5,934 nt of DNA from Lentimicrobium sp. Lineage in GTDB: Bacteria > Bacteroidota > Bacteroidia > Bacteroidales > Lentimicrobiaceae. The DNA lies in assembly GCA_013336205.1 (NCBI GenBank), contig JAAXUD010000204.1:1-5934 (forward strand). Reading direction: 5' to 3'. Below the pieces are notes generated by a model. It had not been told where the DNA came from and did not search any database. It saw only the letters and a program-made list of their open reading frames with translations. Positions 1 to 5,896 of the stretch are shown here, one piece after another; positions within the stretch are counted from its first letter, which is position 1; the number at the start of each line of letters is the position of its first letter. Made by a program: the position numbers and the translations under genes.

Positions 1-2000
1 ATAGTTCGTCCCAGCTGGGTTTTCGCCCAGGCAAGCAGGTTGTCGAGTAACTGGAACGTTGATTCTGTAGAGTTCTGAATCTGGTTTAACATCATTTTAC
101 GTTCATCGTCGGTAAAATCATCGTACTCATCGCTGAGCAATCGTGTAAAGCCTAAAATGGAAGTAAAAGGGCTGCGCAGGTCGTGGGCAATAATGGAGAA
201 GAATTTATCCTTGGTGAGATTCGCTTCTTTCAACTGCAATTCGGTGAGTTTTTGCTGTCCTTCGACCAGCTTGCGGCTGTGCACATTTCGTGAAACAGCG
301 ATCACCTTTCCTGTGACTTTGCCCTGGCTATTGTGCTGTTGCTGAAGCATGCTTTCGAACCAGATAAGTTCGCCCTGTTTATTTCTGAGCCGGAGGGTAA
401 TCAGCATTGGTTCTTTACCTTCCTGAATACTGTCTTTACAGGTTGAAAGCATAGCCAGATCTTCTTCATAAACCAGCTCTTTAACAAGGCCTCCTATAAG
501 TTCGTCAGGTGAATAGCCTAAAATGAATTTCACACTTGGAGAAACATATTCTATTGAGTCGTCGCCGGAGTGAATAGAAATAATGTCGTTTGAGTTTTCG
601 GCAATCAGCCTGAACATCTCTTCGCTTCGTTTTATGGCTTCGCGCGAGGCCTCAATTTCAGTTACATCACGACCAACCAATTGGAATTCTTCCGGCTGTT
701 TGTCTTTCCCGAAAATGGCCCTGATTGTCCAGTGTATTACGTTTATATCGCCACTTTCATGGCTGAAGCGTTGCTCAAAATCCTTAAATTCCTTTGAAGG
801 AGAAATATGTTTAAGCTGTTTATTAATTTTCAGATTGTCCTTTTCAGAAAAAACCTGATGAAGAGATTTTTTAAGCAGGTTCCCGACGGAATCACCGAAA
901 AACCGGGCAAAAGCCTTATTGATAAATGTGAAAGTGCCATCGGGTCTTATCCTGCAGATTAGTTCTGACTGATCATCAATAATGGTTTTAAAAAGCCGCT
1001 GGTTGTTAAAAAGCCGGTTGCTGAAATCTTTTTCATCGGTAATATCAAGCATTATCCCGGTAACTTTAGCAGGATTAGTTTCGGTGCCTGCCACGTAGTA
1101 ACCCGATTTTCTGATCCATCGGACCATTTGGTTAACTGTAATCCGGAATTCCATGTCGAACCAACCGGACTGTCGGGTAATTCTGGACCACATTTCTTTT
1201 ACCCGTGATATGTCTTCGCTGTAAACCTTTGACATCCAGGTCTGCATGCTTAACAGCTCTTTTTCGAGTCCGAATATATCGTAACATTTGTCAGTCCATA
1301 CCAGGCTCCCGGACGATGGTTCCCATTCCCATGCGCCTGAATTCAATGCGTTTAAAGCTATTTCAAGACGGTCTTTATAACTTGAAACTTCATTTTCGCT
1401 TTCAATTAATACATTTATCTTTTGTTGAAACTGGTTGTTGATTTCTTCAAGTTCAGAAATCCGCTGTTTTAAAAAGTCCTCTGGATTGTCATTCTTACCT
1501 TCGCCCGGTATCTTTATAGCTTGATCACCACTAAGTTCACATATAAGGCCAATAATACCCTGCAAATTTTCTTCTTTATCGCTTAAAGGCGACTTTATAA
1601 TAAGTACCGTATTGTTTTCTGAATCATGACTTTCAAGCATGGTTTTATAAATTACCCTGTTGCCTGATTTTATCATTTGTTCATCAGCCGAAATGTGAAT
1701 GCCGGCTGTTTCTTTATCATAAAGGCTGTAAATGGTCTTGCCGATTAGTTTATCAGCCGGGATGCCGAAAATTTCACTGAAATGATTATTAAATGCAATA
1801 TAGTGGCCTTTCAGGTCTTTAATAAACATTGGAAAGGGCAGTGATTCAAGCAACCGTATGGGGAAGGAGATGCTGTCAGGCTGATCAGGCGTTAATTGCC
1901 GGAAACCAGGCCTGTAATAAATAAAATCACCCAGGATTTCAATTTCCCTGTCATTTACAGATAAATCTTCAACTGGCATTTTATGGGCATTAATATCCAT
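1..2000 (-). CDS. Multi-PAS sensor histidine kinase, C-terminal part beyond the window
   Basis: The frame is open from the ATG at 2000-1998 to position 1 (666 codons, no stop). I read four PAS-like domains: about residues 48-165 (LLESLPFPMFIKDLKGHYI), 210-330 (ALNSGAWEWEPSSG, PAS_3-like), 334-450 (FKTIIDDQSELICRIRPDG) and 454-575 (FRLIAENSNDIISIH). A predicted coiled coil at about 173-215 (KQRISELEEINNQFQQK) separates the first two. A HisKA dimerisation/phosphoacceptor domain starts near residue 594; the H-box FFSIIAHDLRSPF puts the phosphorylated His at residue 606. The ATPase domain must lie to the left of the window. There is no signal peptide or membrane segment, so it should be cytosolic, sensing an internal cue through PAS ligands I cannot identify and passing phosphate to an unseen response regulator. 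The start is uncertain: Met8 (1979-1977) is an alternative, because a TAnnTTTG-like box (2009-2002) abuts the first ATG. The family call is firm; the signal is unknown. Confidence 0.93.
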   Translation of the reverse strand, partial: MDINAHKMPVEDLSVNDREIEILGDFIYYRPGFRQLTPDQPDSISFPIRLLESLPFPMFIKDLKGHYIAFNNHFSEIFGIPADKLIGKTIYSLYDKETAGIHISADEQMIKSGNRVIYKTMLESHDSENNTVLIIKSPLSDKEENLQGIIGLICELSGDQAIKIPGEGKNDNPEDFLKQRISELEEINNQFQQKINVLIESENEVSSYKDRLEIALNALNSGAWEWEPSSGSLVWTDKCYDIFGLEKELLSMQTWMSKVYSEDISRVKEMWSRITRQSGWFDMEFRITVNQMVRWIRKSGYYVAGTETNPAKVTGIMLDITDEKDFSNRLFNNQRLFKTIIDDQSELICRIRPDGTFTFINKAFARFFGDSVGNLLKKSLHQVFSEKDNLKINKQLKHISPSKEFKDFEQRFSHESGDINVIHWTIRAIFGKDKQPEEFQLVGRDVTEIEASREAIKRSEEMFRLIAENSNDIISIHSGDDSIEYVSPSVKFILGYSPDELIGGLVKELVYEEDLAMLSTCKDSIQEGKEPMLITLRLRNKQGELIWFESMLQQQHNSQGKVTGKVIAVSRNVHSRKLVEGQQKLTELQLKEANLTKDKFFSIIAHDLRSPFTSILGFTRLLSDEYDDFTDDERKMMLNQIQNSTESTFQLLDNLLAWAKTQLGRT

Positions 2001-2014
2001 ACAAAATTAAGTTT

Positions 2015-2032
2015 CCGGATATTAATTTCCGG
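2015..2032. promoter_or_regulatory. Near-perfect 18-bp palindrome upstream of the kinase gene (candidate operator)
   Basis: CCGGATATTAATTTCCGG is self-complementary except for one mismatched pair, and ends 15 bp before the kinase ATG. Its size and symmetry suit a dimeric DNA-binding protein. It would lie in the 5' UTR if transcription starts from the box at 2086-2079. A related CCGG-flanked element precedes the asnB promoter. Function is inferred from symmetry and position only. Confidence 0.35.
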
Positions 2033-2078
2033 TTATTGCTATTAATCAATATATTGTATTAAAATCAGCTTGGCTTAA

Positions 2079-2086
2079 CAAAAATA
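2079..2086 (-). promoter_or_regulatory. Candidate Bacteroidota -7 box for the kinase gene
   Basis: On the minus strand this reads TATTTTTG, an exact match to TAnnTTTG. It would start transcription near 2072, giving a leader of roughly 70 nt before the ATG at 2000. I see no good -33 TTTG at the usual spacing, and such AT-rich octamers arise by chance. A second match, TAATTTTG (2009-2002), sits 1 nt from the ATG and would imply a start at Met8 instead. Confidence 0.35.
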
Positions 2087-2363
2087 GAGGGCAATTTAGC
2101 AATCAGAAGCAGGCAGTGGTGTTTTTCAGTTTATCAGGGAGTTAGTTGTATAAAATCAGGAAAATAAAGAATCAAATCTGATAGAGCCGATTATTAATTA
2201 ATTATCAGCTTAACGGCAGAAATCAGCCCGTTTTTGCTAAAAATTGGAATGAAATGATAACCTGAACTATTTAGAAAAACTGTTTTGTAGGAATTACAAA
2301 AGTTTTCAAGACATAAAGATAAAACAATATCCACAAACGGGATAATGAAATGAAAATTTTTAT

Positions 2364-2391
2364 GAAAAATTATCAAAAGGCTTTAGCCTTT
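2364..2391 (-). terminator. Probable weak intrinsic terminator after asnB
   Basis: On the minus strand AAAGGC-TAAA-GCCTTT forms a 6-bp hairpin with a 4-nt loop (2391-2376), beginning 53 nt after the asnB stop. It runs into a T-rich but interrupted tract (TTTTGATAATTTTT). The short stem and broken tract make it a modest terminator. It is placed correctly to end asnB transcription before the separate kinase promoter. Confidence 0.45.
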
Positions 2392-2444
2392 CTGGTTGAA
2401 GAATACAAGGAGTTGCTGATTTCCGCTTGCCGCTTTGGTTTTTC

Positions 2445-4112
2445 TTATTTGTACCCTTCGTTGTGTACACTTTTTACCGCTCTTCCCGAGGGGTCGTTCT
2501 GATTCCGGAATGAAGCATCCCATGCCAGCGCCTCCGGTGTGCTACAGGCAACGGATGGAACCGAAGGGACACATTGAGCTGCGGCGTCAGACGGGTAGTG
2601 ACCGGCAAAAATTGCACGATAGAAATACTCTTCTTTTGACATGGGCGGATTAACCGGAAAGCGGTAGCCGGCATTTGCCAGTTGCTCATCGCTTACCTGC
2701 GACGATGTGAGTTGTTTCAAGGTATCGATCCAGCTATAGCCAACACCATCGGAAAACTGTTCCTTCTGCCGCCAGGCAATACTTTCGGGAAGGTAATCCT
2801 CGAATGCTTTGCGCAGTATCCATTTCTCCATTTTGCCATCTTTAGCCATTTTATCGTCAGGGTTGAGGCGCATGGCTACATCCAAAAATTCCTTATCGAG
2901 AAATGGCACCCTGCCCTCAACACCCCAGGCAGCCAGCGATTTGTTGGCTCTCAGGCAATCGTACAGGTGAAGTTTAGAAAGTTTTCTCACGGTTTCTTCG
3001 TGAAAAGAGCGGGCGTCAGGGGCTTTATGAAAGTAGAGGTAACCACCAAACACTTCATCGGCTCCTTCGCCAGAGAGCACCATCTTGATTCCCATCGATT
3101 TTATTACCCTGGCCAACAGGTACATCGGGGTGGATGCCCGCACTGTGGTAACATCATAGGTTTCGAGGTGGTAGATTACATCCCGTAAAGCATCCAGCCC
3201 TTCCTGAATGGTAAATTCGATTTCATGGTGCACCGAACCGATATGACCGGCAACCAGCCTTGCTGCTGCCAGGTCGGGCGAGCCTTTTAATCCTACCGCA
3301 AATGAGTGCAATTGAGGCCACCAGGCTTCCTGCAGATCGTGTGATTCAATCCGGCGGGCAGCATATTTTTTGGCAATGGCTGATATTATAGATGAATCCA
3401 GTCCACCAGAAAGCAGCACACCATAAGGAACATCCGACATAAGCTGCCGGTGCACCGCTTCTTCCAAAGCGATGCGGAGTTCGTGAATATTGGAATGATT
3501 GTCTTTCACATTTGCGTAATCAGACCAGTCGCGGGCATACCATTTTTTTATTTCTCCCTCTTTGCTATAAAGATAATGGCCTGGCAAAAACTCCTGTATG
3601 CGGTTACAAACACCCTCGAGGGCTTTAAGTTCCGATGCTACATAGAAATTGCCGTGTTTGTCCCAGCCCATGTATAGCGGGATAACCCCGATATGATCAC
3701 GGGCGATCAGGTAACAATCATTTTCTGTGTCATAAAGGGCAAAGGCGAAAATCCCGTTCAACTCTTCCAGAAAATGAATGCTTTTCTCGCGATAGAGTGC
3801 CAGAATTACTTCACAATCGGAATGTGTGAGGAAATCATAGTTGTTTACGAGCGATTTGCGTAGTTCCAGGTGGTTGTATATCTCACCGTTTACTGATAAA
3901 ATCAGCTTACCATCGCGGCTTTTCAGCGGTTGTCCTCCTGATTGAGGATCAACAATGGATAAGCGTTCGTGGGCAAGTATTGCTTTATCGCTACAATATA
4001 TACCCGACCAGTCTGGTCCGCGGTGTCTTATTTTCTTCGACATGTCAAGAACCTGCATCCGAAGATTCTGTGAATCTGATTTTAGTTCGAAAACACCTAC
4101 TATTCCACACAT
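2445..4112 (-). CDS. asnB: Asparagine synthetase B (glutamine-hydrolysing)
   Basis: This cytosolic enzyme makes L-asparagine from aspartate, ATP and glutamine, releasing AMP, pyrophosphate and glutamate (EC 6.3.5.4). At 555 residues it matches the length of the E. coli AsnB class. The N-terminal Ntn glutaminase domain (about 1-190) starts MCGIVGVF, with Cys2 the nucleophile after Met removal. Glutamine-site residues are present: Arg50 (AHERLSIVD), Asn75 and Glu77 (VNGEIYN), and Asp99. The synthetase domain carries the ATP-pyrophosphatase loop SGGLDSS (235-241), SGEGADEVFGGY (347-358) and GVEGRVPFLD (397-406). The tail ends PSVACSTPEALAWD...NDPSGRAV, typical of complete AsnB, so it looks functional. 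The start is fixed because Cys must follow Met; the upstream region is A-rich with no Shine-Dalgarno sequence. It appears to be transcribed alone, after a leader with an Asn-rich peptide and a terminator hairpin, which suggests control by asparagine supply. Identification is secure. Confidence 0.98.
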   Translation of the reverse strand: MCGIVGVFELKSDSQNLRMQVLDMSKKIRHRGPDWSGIYCSDKAILAHERLSIVDPQSGGQPLKSRDGKLILSVNGEIYNHLELRKSLVNNYDFLTHSDCEVILALYREKSIHFLEELNGIFAFALYDTENDCYLIARDHIGVIPLYMGWDKHGNFYVASELKALEGVCNRIQEFLPGHYLYSKEGEIKKWYARDWSDYANVKDNHSNIHELRIALEEAVHRQLMSDVPYGVLLSGGLDSSIISAIAKKYAARRIESHDLQEAWWPQLHSFAVGLKGSPDLAAARLVAGHIGSVHHEIEFTIQEGLDALRDVIYHLETYDVTTVRASTPMYLLARVIKSMGIKMVLSGEGADEVFGGYLYFHKAPDARSFHEETVRKLSKLHLYDCLRANKSLAAWGVEGRVPFLDKEFLDVAMRLNPDDKMAKDGKMEKWILRKAFEDYLPESIAWRQKEQFSDGVGYSWIDTLKQLTSSQVSDEQLANAGYRFPVNPPMSKEEYFYRAIFAGHYPSDAAAQCVPSVPSVACSTPEALAWDASFRNQNDPSGRAVKSVHNEGYK

Positions 4113-4157
4113 ACTATTTGTTTTAAGTTGAATATACTTTCGTCAACAGCCAGAAGC

Positions 4158-4186
4158 AAAAAAGGCTTCCCGATTCCGGAAAGCCT
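4158..4186 (-). terminator. Intrinsic terminator in the asnB leader (attenuator 3:4 hairpin)
   Basis: On the minus strand AGGCTTTCC (4186-4178) pairs with GGGAAGCCT (4171-4163): 9 bp including one G-U, with a 6-nt loop GGAATC. Six Ts follow directly (4163-4158, the first shared with the stem). This is a textbook rho-independent terminator, ending 45 nt before the asnB start and 160 nt after the preceding lipoprotein gene's stop. Its place after the leader ORF, plus a competing fold, suggests a regulated attenuator. It would also stop readthrough from the lipoprotein operon, and that could be its only role. Confidence 0.85.
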
Positions 4187-4212
4187 CTGTGATTTTTACA
4201 ATGCAGCTTTCC
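4178..4212 (-). promoter_or_regulatory. Candidate antiterminator (2:3 pairing) of the asnB leader
   Basis: GGAAAGCU (4212-4205), which begins on the last base of the leader stop codon, can pair with GGCUUUCC (4185-4178): seven Watson-Crick pairs and one G-U, with a 19-nt loop. The second strand is most of the 5' arm of the terminator hairpin, so the two folds exclude each other. A ribosome paused on the Asn codons would leave this pairing free, whereas one at the stop codon would cover GGAAAGCU. The pairing is seen in sequence; its use in the cell is inferred. Confidence 0.7.
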
Positions 4213-4248
4213 TAACCCGTAAACGGATTATTATTAATAGCTGAATTG
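4199..4248 (-). promoter_or_regulatory. Candidate anti-antiterminator (1:2 pairing) of the asnB leader
   Basis: CAAUUCAGCU (4248-4239, last base of leader codon 5 through codon 8) can pair with AGCUGCAUUG (4208-4199) in nine of ten positions, with one U-C mismatch. The 30-nt loop holds the Asn-Asn-Asn codons and the stop. This pairing uses AGCU from segment 2, so it blocks the antiterminator and lets the terminator form when no ribosome occupies the leader. A small inner hairpin, AAUCCG-UUUA-CGGGUU (4231-4216), may act as a pause site. Confidence 0.6.
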
Positions 4249-4262
4249 ATGTTGTGAATCAT
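4212..4262 (-). CDS. Asn-rich leader peptide of asnB (16 aa)
   Basis: This short ORF starts at ATG 4262-4260, ends at TAG 4214-4212 and reads MIHNINSAINNNPFTG. Asn occupies residues 4, 6, 10, 11 and 12, five of 16, with three AAT codons in a row at 4235-4227. It lies about 20 nt after an exact -7 promoter box, is followed by a terminator hairpin, and the next gene makes asparagine. That is the arrangement of leader peptides such as TrpL and HisL, whose repeated codons stall the ribosome when the matching aminoacyl-tRNA is scarce. The peptide itself probably has no function; translating it is the sensing step. There is no Shine-Dalgarno sequence, as is usual in Bacteroidota. The main doubt is that AAT codons are common in AT-rich DNA, but the matching gene and the competing folds make chance a poor explanation. 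Confidence 0.78.
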   Translation of the reverse strand: MIHNINSAINNNPFTG

Positions 4263-4282
4263 TGTGCTGATTGATTGAATAG

Positions 4283-4314
4283 CAAAGATAATAAATTCCC
4301 GGTTTAATCTCCGG
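4283..4314 (-). promoter_or_regulatory. Candidate asnB promoter with CCGG-flanked upstream element
   Basis: TATCTTTG (4290-4283) matches the Bacteroidota -7 consensus TAnnTTTG exactly and would start transcription near 4276, about 14 nt before the leader ATG. The region where a -33 box should be contains CCGGAGATTAAACCGG (4314-4299) instead of a clear TTTG, so an activator or repressor may act here. An attenuated transcript from this start would be about 120 nt, and the full asnB leader about 160 nt. Confidence 0.6.
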
Positions 4315-4346
4315 TTTTTTCTGCGAACATTTGCAACCCGAATTTA

Positions 4347-5060
4347 TTAAGGCATTGATGGCATTTCGGCGATTTCTATTCCGGCCGGCACTTCAAATTT
4401 ATTATCCGGAATACTGATATTTTCTTCAAATTTTGTAGCTTCCATTGTATAGAAATCATTGGCCATTTTAAGTGGAATGCCTTTGTAATACCACATTTTG
4501 GTTTTCATCGGCTGACCTTCCTCGCCCTGTTCGGCAACTTCAACCACAATACAGTCCTTTCCCAGAAATGTTTCATTTGCCAGAATTTTACCGCCTTCTT
4601 TTTCAATCATCTGCCTGAATGTGACGTCGTCTTCCGATTTGATCAGGTCGGTCGGGTCTTCATCCATTTCACTGTCTTTGGATTTAAATCCGGTTTTCTC
4701 CGAAAGATTAATGATGTAACTCCAGCCTTCTTTCATAATCATCAATGATTTTTCGCTGCTTTTCATGCCCATCACCTCACTTTGCGAATCGGTGTAAATG
4801 GCCTGGCGGTCATTTTCGTTGTCAATCCATTGGGTCATAATGGAGGTGCTTTTCATTTCAGCGGATTTTACGCTGGTTTTGTATTCAATCATAAAGGTTT
4901 TCATTCCGGCCATCTCTTTGGCTACATCCCCCATTTTAGAGTCGGCATTGGTGTTGCTGCCGCCACCGCAAGAGGTGAATAAGGCAACCATCAGGCTGAA
5001 AGAAACCGCACTTAATACGTTTAATGTTCTCATTTTTTTGATTTTGAAGTTTATAATCAT
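4347..5060 (-). CDS. DUF4412-like lipoprotein
   Basis: This is a 237-residue predicted lipoprotein. A hydrophobic signal segment ends in the lipobox LFTSC, making Cys31 the lipidation site, followed by a GGGS linker. No acidic residues follow the Cys, so I infer no surface-export signal and a periplasm-facing anchor. The mature part has features I associate with Bacteroidota DUF4412 proteins: a QWIDNENDRQAIYT strand region (77-90), EGWSYIINL (111-119), a GKDC turn (167-170), KMWYYKGIPLKM (188-199) and a closing IPDNKFEVPAG (217-227). The fold may resemble LolA-type lipid-binding barrels; substrate unknown. ATG 5060-5058 overlaps the previous gene's stop as ATGA, suggesting translational coupling. 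Met10 (5033-5031), preceded by a run of As, would give a more standard signal peptide and is a real alternative start. The gene is certain; the family assignment is from memory of the pattern. Confidence 0.85.
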   Translation of the reverse strand: MIINFKIKKMRTLNVLSAVSFSLMVALFTSCGGGSNTNADSKMGDVAKEMAGMKTFMIEYKTSVKSAEMKSTSIMTQWIDNENDRQAIYTDSQSEVMGMKSSEKSLMIMKEGWSYIINLSEKTGFKSKDSEMDEDPTDLIKSEDDVTFRQMIEKEGGKILANETFLGKDCIVVEVAEQGEEGQPMKTKMWYYKGIPLKMANDFYTMEATKFEENISIPDNKFEVPAGIEIAEMPSMP

Positions 5061-5773
5061 TCTATAATCTGGCTTGCTTCTATTCCATTTTCCACAACCG
5101 GATAAACGATAAACAGTTGTTTGTTATTGTTTTTGTAGACCTTTAATTGATTGATGTCCTTCCATTTAATGCTGTTGAACCAGGCTGTTTGAAAAAGGGG
5201 TTCTGTGTGATCGGGGGGCATGCTTACCTGTTCAGCGATCGCATTCAGCAATGGCACCTGCGACATGCCCCATAATTCAAGCATACCCCGGGTGTCGATG
5301 GTCCGGTTGTTTTTCATGTCATAATGGTAAACATTGTATTCCGATGTTCCTTCGGACAAATGCCAGGCATTTTGTGTTTCAATGACCAGGCTAAGCAGGC
5401 TATCTTCGACAAAATACTGATAACTGACTTTCAGGAAGTGTTCGTGATCCATGATTTCCTTTCCGCAAAGGCCGATCAGCGATTTGTAATCTGATGAAAT
5501 ACGCTCGTTCAGCTTAGCAAGGGCTGCAGAATTGCCGTTTAACCGGGGCAAGCGGATACAACGTCCATACACGAATGATTTATCAGCGGCATGTGTCACG
5601 GTATCGCAGCAAATTGCTGTATCTGTAAGACTGGTGCCATTAAAAAGCAGAATCGTTTCAGTGTTGGTTTCTGAATTGGCTGGCAGGTTCTGTTGTGCGT
5701 TTCCTGTTGGGTTATTGCAGCTGCTCAGCAGTAAAATAAGGACAAAGGCATTCAGTCTCAGGATTCGGTTCAT
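5057..5773 (-). CDS. Lipoprotein resembling DUF4163/DUF3298 (PdaC/RsiV-like) proteins
   Basis: This 238-residue protein begins with a short basic n-region and hydrophobic core, then lipobox LSSC, with Cys19 the predicted lipidation site. A low-complexity linker follows (NPTGNAQQNLPANSETNTET). The body looks like the DUF4163/DUF3298 family found in PdaC deacetylases and RsiV-type proteins: LAKLNERISSDYKSL (85-99), VSYQYFVEDSLLSLVIET (116-133), a YNVYHYDMKNNRTIDTRGML segment (146-164) and a C-terminal strand QLFIVYPVVENGIE (219-232). No deacetylase catalytic domain is attached, so an enzymatic role cannot be claimed. Extra cysteines at 55, 56, 72 and 103 could form disulfides in the periplasm. 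It is the first gene of a two-gene unit, sharing a 4-bp ATGA overlap with the DUF4412-like gene. The lipoprotein call is strong; the domain call is moderate. Confidence 0.83.
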   Translation of the reverse strand: MNRILRLNAFVLILLLSSCNNPTGNAQQNLPANSETNTETILLFNGTSLTDTAICCDTVTHAADKSFVYGRCIRLPRLNGNSAALAKLNERISSDYKSLIGLCGKEIMDHEHFLKVSYQYFVEDSLLSLVIETQNAWHLSEGTSEYNVYHYDMKNNRTIDTRGMLELWGMSQVPLLNAIAEQVSMPPDHTEPLFQTAWFNSIKWKDINQLKVYKNNNKQLFIVYPVVENGIEASQIIE

Positions 5774-5799
5774 CGGTGAATTGATTTTTTTAGTCTAAG

Positions 5800-5813
5800 A
5801 TTTGTCAAATGTA
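5800..5813 (-). promoter_or_regulatory. Candidate promoter of the lipoprotein operon
   Basis: On the minus strand TACATTTG (5813-5806) matches TAnnTTTG exactly and would start transcription near 5799, about 26 nt before the ATG at 5773. The box overlaps a perfect 11-nt palindrome, ATTTGTCAAAT (5800-5810), which could be a repressor site or coincidence. A clear TTTG at -33 is missing; one arm of the inverted repeat lies just upstream. Confidence 0.5.
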
Positions 5814-5816
5814 AAA

Positions 5817-5863
5817 TGTCGCCTTCAATGAAATGAAAATTCCATCAATGAATCTAGGCGACA
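5817..5863. repeat. Inverted repeat TGTCGCCT / AGGCGACA upstream of the lipoprotein operon
   Basis: Perfect 8-bp arms at 5817-5824 and 5856-5863 enclose 31 bp; the stem can partly continue inward through imperfect TTCAATGA-type matches. The arms are GC-rich in AT-rich surroundings. One arm sits just upstream of the candidate -7 box, so it may be a two-site operator. Read on the plus strand the hairpin leads into T-rich DNA, like a terminator, but no plus-strand gene is visible to use it. Confidence 0.55.
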
Positions 5864-5865
5864 GG

Positions 5866-5896
5866 CTTTTTACTTTTTACTTTTTACTTTTTACTT
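5866..5896. repeat. 7-bp tandem repeat (CTTTTTA)x4 plus partial unit
   Basis: Four perfect head-to-tail copies of CTTTTTA (5866-5893) are followed by CTT. On the minus strand they read as AAGTAAA-type heptads about 65-100 bp upstream of the candidate transcription start at 5799. The short perfect repeat could change copy number by slippage. It is noncoding, so any effect would be on promoter spacing, or none. The remaining 38 bp to the window end show no recognisable feature, though a gene's 3' end could lie there. Confidence 0.85.

Larger units (their letters stand above)
2001..2444. other. Gene-free gap between asnB and the kinase gene
   Basis: This 444-bp AT-rich stretch holds a weak asnB terminator at the high-coordinate end and the candidate kinase promoter and palindrome at the low end. 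Between them is another near-palindrome, GATTATTAATTAATTATC (2189-2206), which may be only AT-rich sequence. A 60-codon minus-strand ORF (2376-2194) has no recognisable family features and begins inside the terminator hairpin, so I do not call it a gene. No tRNA, rRNA or mobile-element signature is visible. Confidence 0.6.

Noticed and set aside
157..1441. Several plus-strand ORFs of 62-91 codons across the left third (157-345, 583-858, 1205-1441)
   Set aside because: The minus strand is one continuous open frame encoding four PAS domains and a HisKA domain; these ORFs are its antisense shadows.
2194..2376. 60-codon minus-strand ORF in the gap below asnB
   Set aside because: It starts inside the asnB terminator hairpin, has AT-driven composition (Ile, Phe, Asn) and no family resemblance. 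Conservation in related genomes would be needed to revive it.
2682..3188. 168-codon plus-strand ORF opposite asnB
   Set aside because: It lies wholly within the secure asnB coding region on the other strand; its translation has no recognisable domain and it is best explained as an antisense shadow of asnB codon use.
4322..4335. Short hairpin TGCGAA-CA-TTTGCA just after the DUF4412-like gene, considered as the operon's terminator
   Set aside because: The loop is only 2 nt and no T-tract follows on the minus strand, so it is unlikely to terminate; the hairpin at 4186-4158 is far better.
4113..4346. T-box riboswitch as an alternative explanation of the asnB leader
   Set aside because: I see no T-box consensus (AGGGUGGNACCGCG-like) or specifier loop, and the leader is too short; the translated Asn-codon ORF with competing stems explains the region better.
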